Assembly (NCBI GenBank): GCA_937928735.1
Contig: CALFVF010000007.1
Coordinates: 1-64,000, forward strand
Source of the DNA: an uncultured Verrucomicrobiales bacterium
GTDB lineage: Bacteria > Verrucomicrobiota > Verrucomicrobiia > Verrucomicrobiales > Akkermansiaceae
Direction of reading: 5' to 3'
Length of the DNA: 64,000 nucleotides
In this document: positions 34,916 to 42,923 of the stretch, one piece after another
How positions within the stretch are numbered: the first letter of the stretch is position 1
How the letters are laid out: every line of letters begins with the position of its first letter
The notes under the pieces: generated by a model
The model's input: the letters and a program-made list of their open reading frames with translations, nothing else
What the model was told of the DNA's origin: nothing
Databases searched by the model: none
Translations under genes and position numbers: made by a program

Positions 34916-36157
34916 ATGACACCGAGAGAGAGAGAAGACCGATACGCGCGACTACTACTAGAGGTGGGAGTGAATCTCCAGCAAGGGCAGAATATCCTAC
35001 TCTCCGCAGAGCCCATTGGGCGTGAGTTCCTCCAGCGACTCTGCCGCAGAGCCTACGAGATGGGGGCAGGGTATGTGCATGCCGAGCTGCAAGATGCTGA
35101 GGTGGAGAAACTCCGACTTCAGTTTGCCGAGGAGTGCTCTCTAGATTACACGCCACCGTGGGTGACTCAGCGCCAGAGAGGAATGGTGGATGAAAGCTGG
35201 GCGCAGCTCTCCCTCTACACGCCTGAGGACATGGATGTGTATAAAGAGATTCAGCCAGCAAGAATGGAGAGACACCAAAAGGCACTCCAGCAGAGCCAGA
35301 AGATTAATCGAGATGCCTGCGCTGCCGCACAGATCCCGTGGTGCCGCGCAGCACTACCGACACCAGCGTGGGCTCATCGAATCTTTCCTGATAAAGAAAT
35401 CGAACAAGCAGAAGAGTCTCTGTGGGAAGTATTTGTTAGGGTGCTTCGGCTCGACTTGAGTGATCCCGTGGCCTTCTGGAAATCACAAGCTGAGATTTTA
35501 AAACAACGTTGTGAAACACTCAATACATGGCGAGTGAAAACTCTTCACTTCCGTGGAGAAGGCACAGACTTAAAAGTGGAATGTTTACCCAAGTCGCGCT
35601 GGATAGGAGGGGGGGTGGAGACACCCTCAGGCGTGAAATTTATGCCAAATCTACCCACGGAGGAGGTCTTTACGACACCAGATTATAGGAAAACGGAGGG
35701 TAGAGCACAAGTCGTGAAACCCGTGGAGGTGTTAGGCATAAGTGTGCAAAAAGCATGGTTCGAGTTCGAGCGCGGGGAGGTCGTGCGCTATGGGGCAGAG
35801 TCAGGCGTGGAGGCTCTGGAGAGATTCTTCGCACTTTGTCCACAGGCACGCTATCTCGGAGAAGTCGCACTGGTAGGTCATGACTCTCCGATAGCGCAGT
35901 CAGCTGTGGTCTTTCACTCGATTCTCTATGATGAGAATGCGGCGAGTCATATAGCCCTCGGGAATAGCTATCCTATCGCGATTGAGGGAGGGGTGGACAC
36001 CTCGAAGTCACAATTACTGGATGCAGGGGCGAATGTCTCGCGCGTGCATATCGACTTCATGATCGGTGCAGAGGATATGGAGGTGGATGCTTATTTAGAG
36101 AATGGGAAGAAGGTACCTGTACTACAAAAGGGCGAGTTTGCCTCTTCTCTTCAGTAA
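34916..36157 (+). CDS. M29-family aminopeptidase
   Basis: The 413-aa thermophilic-type aminopeptidase (AmpS/AmpT family) is a dinuclear metal enzyme in the cytoplasm. Family signatures are LLEVGVNLQQGQNILLSAEP near the N-terminus, LGEVALVGHDSPI, FHSILYDENAASHIALGNSY (first metal His/Glu region) and the final HIDFMIGAEDMEVDA with the metal His and Asp. An upstream in-frame GTG at 34904 would add four residues. The region 34770-34915 between gltX and this gene carries both promoters. Confidence 0.92.
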   Translation: MTPREREDRYARLLLEVGVNLQQGQNILLSAEPIGREFLQRLCRRAYEMGAGYVHAELQDAEVEKLRLQFAEECSLDYTPPWVTQRQRGMVDESWAQLSLYTPEDMDVYKEIQPARMERHQKALQQSQKINRDACAAAQIPWCRAALPTPAWAHRIFPDKEIEQAEESLWEVFVRVLRLDLSDPVAFWKSQAEILKQRCETLNTWRVKTLHFRGEGTDLKVECLPKSRWIGGGVETPSGVKFMPNLPTEEVFTTPDYRKTEGRAQVVKPVEVLGISVQKAWFEFERGEVVRYGAESGVEALERFFALCPQARYLGEVALVGHDSPIAQSAVVFHSILYDENAASHIALGNSYPIAIEGGVDTSKSQLLDAGANVSRVHIDFMIGAEDMEVDAYLENGKKVPVLQKGEFASSLQ

Positions 36158-36197
36158 GTGGTAGTATGTGTGAGAGCTCGCTATCTAAGTAACGTTT

Positions 36198-36623
36198 TTA
36201 TGAACTAATGCCTTTTCTCCGCGCTTCTACCGCGAGAGTGAAAGCTCGCTCGTCTCCATAGCGTTTGATGGAGAATTTTAAACAACGCCGCTCCCCAGGT
36301 CTCGGTGACCAAGTGGCCTGCCAGAATTCATAGACCGTGCCATTGGTCGTGACTTTAACTCGAGAGACACCAATCACCCCTGAGCTATTGCGCTGTGAGC
36401 GGTGGCAGATACGTGCGGAGTCATCGGCTTTGAGCGTTTCTACGAGCTGATCTCGCCATTGTTTCGCAAGATTGAGAGCTTTTTCGGGAGATCCAGCAGC
36501 GCTGTCTGAGAAGAATTTGGCGTATTTTTGTCCGCGTCGCTGGAGACGAACTTGCCAGCCATGGGTACTGGCAGAGGCGAGATCAATGCGAGCTAAGGCA
36601 TAAAATGGCGAGTTGGTACCCAT
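36198..36623 (-). CDS. AP2/ERF-like DNA-binding domain protein, 141 aa
   Basis: Two AP2-like units can be seen. Residues about 18-62 have WQVRLQRRGQKYAKFF followed by an amphipathic helix (EKALNLAKQWRDQL). Residues about 78-136 have NSSGVIGVSR, FWQATWSP and KFSIKRYGDERAFTLAVEAR. The strand-strand-strand-helix layout with a SGV.GV start and a W.A core is the prokaryotic AP2 fold. This fold is usually linked to homing endonucleases or integrases, but here it stands alone with no nuclease or integrase domain. It may bind DNA as a regulator. Confidence 0.7.
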   Translation of the reverse strand: MGTNSPFYALARIDLASASTHGWQVRLQRRGQKYAKFFSDSAAGSPEKALNLAKQWRDQLVETLKADDSARICHRSQRNSSGVIGVSRVKVTTNGTVYEFWQATWSPRPGERRCLKFSIKRYGDERAFTLAVEARRKGISS

Positions 36624-36713
36624 AGAGAAACTATGTCCTATACAATAAGATGGGTCAAAACGAAATATAGACCCAGTCTATGAGTTTTAGCTAAGAAAGC
36701 CCCCTAGGAAAGC

Positions 36714-37151
36714 TTAGGAAGACACCAGAACACCGCCACCAATGATTAGCAGAGACCCCAGAATAAGTCTCGTGGTGTTGACATCCTTCCACTCATTAAA
36801 GAGAATGAGAGCTGCCACCACAGTCACTAGAGTATTCATATTATAGAGAGGAGCGAGCTTAGAAATCGGCATACGGTAGTGGGAAATTGCGACCACTACC
36901 ATCACAGTACCAAGACCCCAGGTCAGTCCCATGCAGAGAGCTGGCCAGCACTGTTTCCAGGTGAAATCATAGGTTCCTTGCTGGATCATCACACTTAAGC
37001 CTGTGAAGAATGCCCCGATACCCACACAGGCGAGAAAGACGCCTGCCGCGATATTGTGCTGGGAGCTGACCTTTTGAAAAATACCAGCTGTGCCAAAGAG
37101 TAGAGCAGGGATGAGACCGCCGATGAGAATTCCGATTTGAGCTTGAGACAT
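36714..37151 (-). CDS. Small EamA-type (drug/metabolite) transporter protein
   Basis: From MSQAQIG it has 145 aa with four or five membrane helices (GILIGGLIPALLFGTAGIF; AGVFLACVGIGAFFTGLSVM; PALCMGLTWGLGTVMVVVAI; LVTVVAALILF; LILGSLLIIGGGVLVSS). The PISKLAPLYNMNTLVTV and LILFNEWK segments match the EamA repeat. EamA proteins normally have two repeats (about 300 aa). A half-size version may act as a dimer, like SMR or GRP-type sugar transporters, or be an ancestral single unit. The substrate is unknown. Confidence 0.8.
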   Translation of the reverse strand: MSQAQIGILIGGLIPALLFGTAGIFQKVSSQHNIAAGVFLACVGIGAFFTGLSVMIQQGTYDFTWKQCWPALCMGLTWGLGTVMVVVAISHYRMPISKLAPLYNMNTLVTVVAALILFNEWKDVNTTRLILGSLLIIGGGVLVSS

Positions 37152-37247
37152 ATCTGGGGGCACCGTTTCTTAGCCAGAGGGTTGGCTCAAGCTAAATTGC
37201 AAGTTATGCTATCATTTTCTAGAGAATCCACACGGAGAATGTGACAC

Positions 37248-37376
37248 TCATTGGCCAGAAGCAGGGGTGTTGCGCTCAAAACTCGTGGACTCACTACCAA
37301 GAAAAATCACACCAGTGGAAATGAGAAAACTTATGAGAATAATAAAGGCGAGGAAAATAAGAAGACAAGATTTCAT
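37248..37376 (-). CDS. Very small membrane protein, 42 aa
   Basis: The frame reads MKSCLLIFLAFIILISFLI, then STGVIFLGSESTSFERN and a short polar tail ending GQ. It has a single hydrophobic helix with a basic N-terminus (MKSC), so it may be a signal-anchored or lipidless small membrane protein. It sits 54 bp downstream of rsmB on the same strand. No family was recognised. The start and stop are clean, but the length is near the limit of what can be claimed. Confidence 0.4.
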   Translation of the reverse strand: MKSCLLIFLAFIILISFLISTGVIFLGSESTSFERNTPASGQ

Positions 37377-37430
37377 TGAGAGACACTTGAGGTGATAGGT
37401 GAGCTGAGAGCAAACAGAGAGCGTCGAGGA

Positions 37431-38681
37431 CTAGCTAGAGAGTTCTAGTAGAGCGCAGTAGGCGCCATCTGTTTGGTGAGTTTGTGGGAGAATGTGCATT
37501 TCTTTGACGAGCTTCAGACGAGTGTTACTTTCTAAGAACGCCTCGATGAGTTTCGTGTTTTCGGCACTATCAATGGAGCAGGTCGAGTAAACGATTCTTC
37601 CGCCAGGCTTTAGGCACTCGATGGCTGTCTGAAGAATGTTGGACTGGATCACGGAGAGTTCAGTGAGGGACTCCTCAGTCATTCTCCAGCGAGCATCGAC
37701 ACGGCGGCGCAGTACACCTGTATTAGAACAAGGCACATCCAGAAGAATCGCGTCAAATGTCTCGTGCCAGTGGCTCGGTGCAGGCTGAGACCAGTCATGT
37801 TTCTCGACTTTAGCGCAGGTGACCCCGAGTTTCTCTAGATTTTTCTCTAGGCGGGGGAGTCTTTTTTCATTCGAGTCTGTCGCGACAAGGTTCCCTTGAT
37901 TGTTAAGGAGCTCAGCGATCTGGAAGGATTTACCACCTGGGGCAGCACAGGCATCAAGAATGGTTTCTCCTGGGCGGGGGTCGAGTAGTTGGACGCAGTG
38001 GCGAGTGGCTGGATCTTGGATATAGATTTTTCCAGATTGTAGCCATTCTCTGGGAGGCATTCCTTTATAGAGATAGAAATGTTCGAGATCGAGAGGAGTG
38101 GCCAGATCATCTTGTTGGATAAACTGAGAGTCGGTAGCCAGTAGGCGATTGAGGCGAAATAGGGTAGGAGCTGGTTGTTGGTTCCACTCCATTAGCTGGA
38201 TTGTCTGCTCTTCACCGAATTGGCTGACCCAGCGCTGATAGAGCCAGTCCGGGTGAGAGTGGTAGACGGCGGGGTGAGTCTGTGAGAGCTGCTGCTGGAT
38301 CGATTCCCGTTCTCTGTCCGTTCTTCTCAGAATCGCATTGATGAGACCACGCACTCCTTTTCTGGCACTATTGACAGTCTCATTGACCGCAGCGTGCACA
38401 GGGAGTTCCATCCATAGGAGCTGGAAAATACCGATTCGTAGCACTTGGCGTGCGAGAGGGTCTAGGCGGCCTTCACGCATACTATCGATAATGGAGTCGA
38501 GTGCGCGCTGGTGGCGAATCGCTCCCATTACAAGAGCATTGAGTAGATTGCGATCTGGTGGAGAGAGGCGATTATCTCTGGCTGCTTGGTCGATGAGGGT
38601 CTCAGCATACAATTGGCCTTGCTCCCATGTTTCCAGTGCCATAGCGGCAATTTGTCTTATGTTACGTATCGGATGAGCCAC
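37431..38681 (-). CDS. rsmB: 16S rRNA (cytosine-C5) methyltransferase RsmB
   Basis: RsmB methylates C967 (E. coli numbering) in 16S rRNA. The 416-aa protein has an N-terminal NusB-like RNA-binding domain (1-140, DRNLLNALVMGAIRHQRALD, HAAVNETVNSARKGVRGLIN). The Rossmann methyltransferase follows, with DACAAPGGKSFQIAELL, AILLDVPCSNTGVLRR (Cys near 318) and VYSTCSIDSAEN (catalytic Cys near 365). Length and motif order are those of the full family. A repeat copy begins 29 bp before the start codon. Confidence 0.95.
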   Translation of the reverse strand: MAHPIRNIRQIAAMALETWEQGQLYAETLIDQAARDNRLSPPDRNLLNALVMGAIRHQRALDSIIDSMREGRLDPLARQVLRIGIFQLLWMELPVHAAVNETVNSARKGVRGLINAILRRTDRERESIQQQLSQTHPAVYHSHPDWLYQRWVSQFGEEQTIQLMEWNQQPAPTLFRLNRLLATDSQFIQQDDLATPLDLEHFYLYKGMPPREWLQSGKIYIQDPATRHCVQLLDPRPGETILDACAAPGGKSFQIAELLNNQGNLVATDSNEKRLPRLEKNLEKLGVTCAKVEKHDWSQPAPSHWHETFDAILLDVPCSNTGVLRRRVDARWRMTEESLTELSVIQSNILQTAIECLKPGGRIVYSTCSIDSAENTKLIEAFLESNTRLKLVKEMHILPQTHQTDGAYCALLELSS

Positions 38682-38709
38682 AGAAGTAAGTGATAGAGGA
38701 AGTAGATTC

Positions 38710-38737
38710 TAATACCAACTCAAAAAACTAACTGGTA
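38710..38737 (+). repeat. Dispersed palindromic repeat, left-half copy
   Basis: The 28-bp left half TAATACCAACTCAAAAAACT plus AACTGGTA lies just upstream of rsmB. No right end is recognisable nearby. A small hairpin ACCTAA..TTAGGT follows at 38761-38777. The whole 38682-38849 gap contains only these and a terminator. Confidence 0.65.
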
Positions 38738-38796
38738 CAAGGATAGCGCTCTAGTAAAATACCTAACAAAATTAGGTGAGCTGCGCACGGAAAGAA

Positions 38797-38830
38797 AAAC
38801 ACCCTGTCGCCCAAAAGCAACAGGGTGTTT
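38797..38830 (-). terminator. Rho-independent terminator of the TIGR04073 gene
   Basis: AAACACCCTGT (38797-38807) pairs perfectly with ACAGGGTGTTT (38820-38830). On the minus strand it is followed by a T-run. It lies 20 bp beyond the stop at 38850. Confidence 0.9.
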
Positions 38831-38849
38831 CTATGAAAAATAAGTTCAC

Positions 38850-39281
38850 CTAGTATGAAGTCGTGCGCGAGTGGCGGAAGTAAGACTCTGCTCCTAACTC
38901 AGGTGGAAACTCGTGGAAACCATCTGTGGGATTAATCTCAATTCTGTTATCTTGGCCACACTTTTCATAAGGTGGCTTAAAGGTGCCGTGGTGAGTTGGG
39001 CAACGGAATGTGAATAACTCGTAGAAGCCATACTTCATACGGCGAAACATGCGGCTAGTGCCATCAACTGCGCCATAAGACCATCCAGCTTTACCGCCAT
39101 GTGTCTGTGTGCGGCGATCAATGGTCTCTGGTATTTCTGAAACACTATAAAGAATGTTACTAAGAGCTCTGCCTAACTTGCGGCTTGAAGTGTAAGCTGC
39201 TCCTGGAGGAGCCTGGATGTCACCATAAGCTGATACCACAGTAGTTGTGATGACAGTAGCAATCGTAAAGAATGTTTTCAT
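38850..39281 (-). CDS. TIGR04073-type exosortase-system-associated exported protein
   Basis: From MKTFFTIATVITTTVVSAYG the protein has 143 aa with a signal peptide. It has KLGRALSNILYSVSEIPETI, then GWSYGAVDGTSRMFRRMKYGFYELFTFRCP, which resembles the TIGR04073 family (kLgRGl.Ni..g..EiP.., G.yEv.TFP.P). That family co-occurs with exosortase/PEP-CTERM systems in Verrucomicrobia and Lentisphaerae, but its role is unknown. No exosortase or PEP-CTERM gene is visible here. It is transcribed after the kinase gene and has its own terminator. Confidence 0.7.
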   Translation of the reverse strand: MKTFFTIATVITTTVVSAYGDIQAPPGAAYTSSRKLGRALSNILYSVSEIPETIDRRTQTHGGKAGWSYGAVDGTSRMFRRMKYGFYELFTFRCPTHHGTFKPPYEKCGQDNRIEINPTDGFHEFPPELGAESYFRHSRTTSY

Positions 39282-39353
39282 ATTAAGTGTAGTCTGAGTG
39301 AAAAGGGGTGAATCTGGCAATAGTAAAAGTGCGTATTCTCGCAAAAAAATGAG

Positions 39354-41660
39354 TTATTTCGACTTCAACTTCTTTTTGAGAGCAGAAGACGCCTTGCGAG
39401 CATGATTGATGATCGTATCATCCGTGTCTGTATCAATGAAGTTCTGGAGAATCTTATCACCAAAGGGAAAGGTGTTGACGACGATGGAATCAATCACTTT
39501 CTTTTTCGCGCCGAATGTTTTTGCGGCATTGGCGAGGGCTGTCCAGTGGAGTTCAGGGTTGTCGTGTTTGTGCTTTCCTCGTGCAATATTGTGCGCTGCA
39601 AAGAAGATTCTCTCGTGAATGGTTTTATCTTCTTCTTGTGCGGCAGCTTCGATCAGCGCGTCTAGGGGGTCGTCATTTTGCCATTTTTCTAGACCATCAA
39701 TAGCGCCACGGCGGATCGCTGTATCAGAGTTGTTGAGCTGCTTGAGGAGTAAGCTAATGTATTTTTTGTCAGAAGACTCACCCAGTAGGCTTAGACACAT
39801 TGATTTAAAGATGGCATCACTTGAAGCCTCGAACTCAGAGGCCAGAGACGAGTTAATTTCAACGGTTCTTGGAGAGTTTTGAATAATCTTACTAAGGACT
39901 TTCGATACACCCGCTCTGTAGGAATTATCTTGGCTGAATTTAGCGAGATTAAGAACATCTTCAAATTGGCTGTTGGTCGCAGAGAAGCTGAGAACATTCA
40001 GAGCTGTAATGACATTGGGTGTGCTCTCATCAGCGTTTTTAATGAATTCGAGCACAATATTTGCCGTTGTCTGACTAGGGCGGTTGCGAAGGATGTATTG
40101 GAACAGGTTTTCTTGAACATGGCTTGGAGCAGCTATGACGGCTTTGGCAATGACTTCATCGGCATCGTAGTTAGCATCACTACTGGGTTGAGCCTTGCTG
40201 AGGGTCATATTGAGAGCCGCTTGTTCGTTGACGGGTTTTTTACCAACAGAGACTGCTTTTTCGAGTAGTATATCTAGCTCGTATTTAGTGAGTTTGATGG
40301 CTGTGATTTCACTTTGCCCTCCTTTATCGAGAAGATCCAGATAGGCTTGTTTGTCATCGGCTTTACCTTTTTGTGATAGGACAATGATACTGAGAATAAT
40401 GACAGCGAGGCCTGCAGCGGCTAGGAGAATCAGTTTCTTTTTGGGATCCATGGCTGGCTTAGCACTAGGATCTGCCGTAGTGGCGGATTGAGGCTGTGTG
40501 CCGATTTGTCCAGTGGCGGGCTGCACACCTTGAACCGTTGATGCAGGATTGGTCTCAGAGCCTTTGACTGGAAGTCCGGCTTGAGTGGCTGCCTGCACAG
40601 CCTGAGTGACCTGAGCGGCTGCAGCAGCACTAGGGGCTGCGACAAGGCGCTGGGTGCTCGTGAGTGAGTTAGGCCCGCCCGGAGGTATTATGGGTTGAGG
40701 TGCTGTCTGGTCATTAACTGAGCTGCCTTGGGCAGTAGTGGCGGGTGAAACACCTTGAACACCAGTCTGAGGTATGACAAGTTGAGGGGCTGTTTGGGCA
40801 GGGAGTGTTGCTGCGAAACCTTGTGAAGGAGAGCTCTCGAGAGCTAAGAAGCGCTCTAGGGCTTCTCTCGCTGAATTCGGGCGATCATCCACATTACGAG
40901 CGATGTGCCACATGACCCAGTCACAGACCCATGTTGGGAGATCGGGGCGGACTTCTGCGAGTGGTTGGACACTGCCTTGGAGGTGACTGGCCATGACCTG
41001 AGGAGCTGTTTCACCATTAAAAGGGTAGGTTCCTGCTAGGGAGTAATAATACATTGCTCCCAGTGAGTACATGTCTGTGCGGCGATCGAGTGGTGTGCGC
41101 TCAAACTGCTCAGGGGCCATGAAGAAAATGGATCCAAATACGGCATCACCGTGGTCGATAGTTTGGAGAGAAGGTTTGGCAGAGAATTTAGCAAGGCCGA
41201 AGTCAACGAGTTTGACTTGGAATCTTCCCGAGGGAAGCCAGCAAACCATGACGTTACTGGGCTTAAGGTCTCGGTGAATGAGATCGAGATCTTGCGCTGC
41301 GATCATCGCTTCTTGAGACTGGATAGCGACTTCACGGAAGTCATCAAATGTGAGAGTGCCTCGTTCCACCATCTCATCCAGTGTCTTGCCATTGATGAGC
41401 TCCATGACAACGTAGGGACCTTCTGTATCTATACCTGCATCGTAGACTGTGCAAATGTGGGGGTGCTGGACGGAAGAAAGAGCCGTAGCTTCCTTGAGGA
41501 GACTCTTGGTGGCTGCTTCTTCTGATTCTAGGCCTTCACCTTCAGTTAAGACTCTCTTAATGGCGACTTCTCGCCTTAGTTGAGTATCATAGGCACGGAA
41601 TACAGCTCCTACGCCACCTTGGCCGATTTTTCCCCTAATTTCGTATCTTTCTGCGCTCAT
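39354..41660 (-). CDS. Membrane Ser/Thr protein kinase with C-terminal HEAT-like domain
   Basis: The 768-aa Hanks-type kinase has a catalytic domain at about 5-270: GQGGVGAVFRAYD (glycine loop), VAIKR (Lys), HRDLKPSNVMV (catalytic loop), VDFGLAKF (DFG) and FMAPEQ. A Pro/Gln/Thr/Ala-rich linker follows (about 275-405), then a membrane helix (LILLAAAGLAVIILSIIVL, about 411-430) and an extracytoplasmic helical region with HEAT-like repeats (ISLLLKQLNNSDTAIRRGAIDGLEK is split here into ISLLLKQLNN and DTAIRRGAIDGLEKW). Such kinases sense envelope signals. The ligand and the substrates are unknown. No cognate phosphatase is nearby. Confidence 0.93.
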   Translation of the reverse strand: MSAERYEIRGKIGQGGVGAVFRAYDTQLRREVAIKRVLTEGEGLESEEAATKSLLKEATALSSVQHPHICTVYDAGIDTEGPYVVMELINGKTLDEMVERGTLTFDDFREVAIQSQEAMIAAQDLDLIHRDLKPSNVMVCWLPSGRFQVKLVDFGLAKFSAKPSLQTIDHGDAVFGSIFFMAPEQFERTPLDRRTDMYSLGAMYYYSLAGTYPFNGETAPQVMASHLQGSVQPLAEVRPDLPTWVCDWVMWHIARNVDDRPNSAREALERFLALESSPSQGFAATLPAQTAPQLVIPQTGVQGVSPATTAQGSSVNDQTAPQPIIPPGGPNSLTSTQRLVAAPSAAAAAQVTQAVQAATQAGLPVKGSETNPASTVQGVQPATGQIGTQPQSATTADPSAKPAMDPKKKLILLAAAGLAVIILSIIVLSQKGKADDKQAYLDLLDKGGQSEITAIKLTKYELDILLEKAVSVGKKPVNEQAALNMTLSKAQPSSDANYDADEVIAKAVIAAPSHVQENLFQYILRNRPSQTTANIVLEFIKNADESTPNVITALNVLSFSATNSQFEDVLNLAKFSQDNSYRAGVSKVLSKIIQNSPRTVEINSSLASEFEASSDAIFKSMCLSLLGESSDKKYISLLLKQLNNSDTAIRRGAIDGLEKWQNDDPLDALIEAAAQEEDKTIHERIFFAAHNIARGKHKHDNPELHWTALANAAKTFGAKKKVIDSIVVNTFPFGDKILQNFIDTDTDDTIINHARKASSALKKKLKSK

Positions 41661-41935
41661 ATTGATGGTTCAGGGTTTTTACTCTCTTCAAATTGCCGCT
41701 TACTGGCAATGATGAATTTTGGTGCAGACGTATTTTTTTTCGTGAAAGAGTGATTCACCACTCTCAGAAACTGGCTTTCTCTCAAAACAATAGCACCGAG
41801 AGCTCTTGTCTTGACTCGCTATTCTGTCTATTAGTATTCACTAAATAACAATATTGACTGTGTGTTTGACGAGATGGTGTCGCTGCTTGTCATCTGCAAA
41901 TACTGGCACTATCCGATCAGTTCTGCCTTGGTCTT

Positions 41936-42025
41936 TATACCAACTCAAAAAACTAACTGGTATTAGTCTCATTTCGCCGCGTTGTCGCTTCGCTCTATGT
42001 GTCCGATTATTTTCCTCATTGGTAT
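41936..42025 (+). repeat. Dispersed palindromic repeat, 90-bp copy with both ends
   Basis: The left end TATACCAACTCAAAAAACTA then ACTGGTATTAG (41936-41966) and the right end TTTTCCTCATTGGTAT (42010-42025) enclose 43 unique bases. Inverted TACCAA and TTGGTA ends are retained. It sits in the 474-bp spacer 41661-42134 between two minus-strand genes. Apart from this copy and a terminator, that spacer shows nothing. Confidence 0.75.
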
Positions 42026-42062
42026 GAGGAAACAATCCTAGGTTTGGATGTGATTTTGGAAT

Positions 42063-42103
42063 AAAAAAAGACGAATGATGTATTATAGAACAACATTCGT
42101 CTT
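42063..42103 (-). terminator. Rho-independent terminator of the repeat lipoprotein gene
   Basis: AAGACGAATG (42069-42078) pairs with CATTCGTCTT (42094-42103). On the minus strand seven T residues follow. It lies 32 bp beyond the stop at 42135. Confidence 0.9.
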
Positions 42104-42134
42104 CTTGTGGTAGAGGGTATTGGGGACTTCTAGC

Positions 42135-42728
42135 CTATTTATTCAGTAGGTTTTTGGCGTCTTTGATTTTGTCCTTGGTCTTATCCATGACTTCTTTGCC
42201 AGCGTCCTTGGTCTTATCCATGACTTCTTTACCAGCGCCTGTGGTCTTATCCATGACTTCTTTGCCAGCGTCCTTGGTCTTATCCATCATCTCTTTACCA
42301 GCACCTGTGGTCTTATCCATGACTTCTTTGCCGGCATCCTTGGTCTTGTCCATAACCTCTTTGGCAGCGCCTGTGGTTTTATCCATGACTTCTTTGCCAG
42401 CTTCTTTGGTCTTATCCATCATCTCTTTGGCAGCACCTGTGGTCTTATCCATGACTTCTTTGCCTGCTTCTTTGGTCTTATCCATCATTTCTTTTCCAGC
42501 ACCTGTGGTCTTGTCCATGACTTCTTTGCCAGCGTCCTTGGTCTTATCCATCATTTCTTTGCCAGTGCTTGCTGTTTTGTCAGCTGTGTCTTTCATGGCT
42601 TTTCCTGTCGCATCAGCGGCAGTTTCGACGGAGTTTTTAGTGTCTTCGGCGATTTCACCGGCCTTGTCACATGATGTGAAAAGCATGGCTGCCGGTGTGA
42701 GTGCTAAGCATACGAATTTAAGTTTCAT
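42135..42728 (-). CDS. Lipoprotein composed of 11-residue LEA-like repeats
   Basis: The 197-aa protein has a lipoprotein signal (MKLKFVCLALTPAAMLFTSC, lipid Cys 20). A short acidic stretch follows, then from residue 57 to 188 there are twelve 11-residue units of the type KE(V/M)MDKT(K/T)(D/E/G)AG, ending with a KNLLNK tail. An 11-mer amphipathic repeat with Lys/Asp/Glu/Thr/Ala/Gly and no aromatic residues is the pattern of group-3 LEA proteins and apolipoprotein-like helices, which bind membranes and protect against drying or freezing. The function here is inferred. It is transcribed alone with its own terminator. Confidence 0.85.
   Translation of the reverse strand: MKLKFVCLALTPAAMLFTSCDKAGEIAEDTKNSVETAADATGKAMKDTADKTASTGKEMMDKTKDAGKEVMDKTTGAGKEMMDKTKEAGKEVMDKTTGAAKEMMDKTKEAGKEVMDKTTGAAKEVMDKTKDAGKEVMDKTTGAGKEMMDKTKDAGKEVMDKTTGAGKEVMDKTKDAGKEVMDKTKDKIKDAKNLLNK
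42165..42560 (-). repeat. 33-bp tandem repeat array inside the lipoprotein gene
   Basis: There are twelve in-frame 33-bp units. Units alternate between two types (MDKTKDAG-type and MDKTTGAG-type), so the higher-order period is 66 bp. The DNA similarity between the units suggests slippage or unequal recombination, and copy number may vary among strains. Confidence 0.85.
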
Positions 42729-42923
42729 AGTATTTGTTGGAGTAATGAATTATGTTTGTCGAAATCATCACGGAGACACAGTATGACGTGATCTGGGTTG
42801 TTGATTTCGCTCATTTAGACAATCAACGGAGAGGTATTGTCACAAAAAAACACTATCCTATGAAGTTGGGAGAAACAAGAACTAAGGTGTTATTGGTGGG
42901 GTAAAGTGCTGTTAGAGTGGTAT

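Noticed and set aside
42165..42560. The tandem repeat array as a CRISPR
   Set aside because: Units are contiguous, in frame with a coding sequence and there are no unique spacers.
42154..42786. A 210-codon open frame on the plus strand opposite the repeat lipoprotein
   Set aside because: It is the antisense of the 33-bp tandem repeats, whose codon pattern keeps the opposite frame open. It has a repetitive Leu/Ser/Thr composition and no signal or family pattern.
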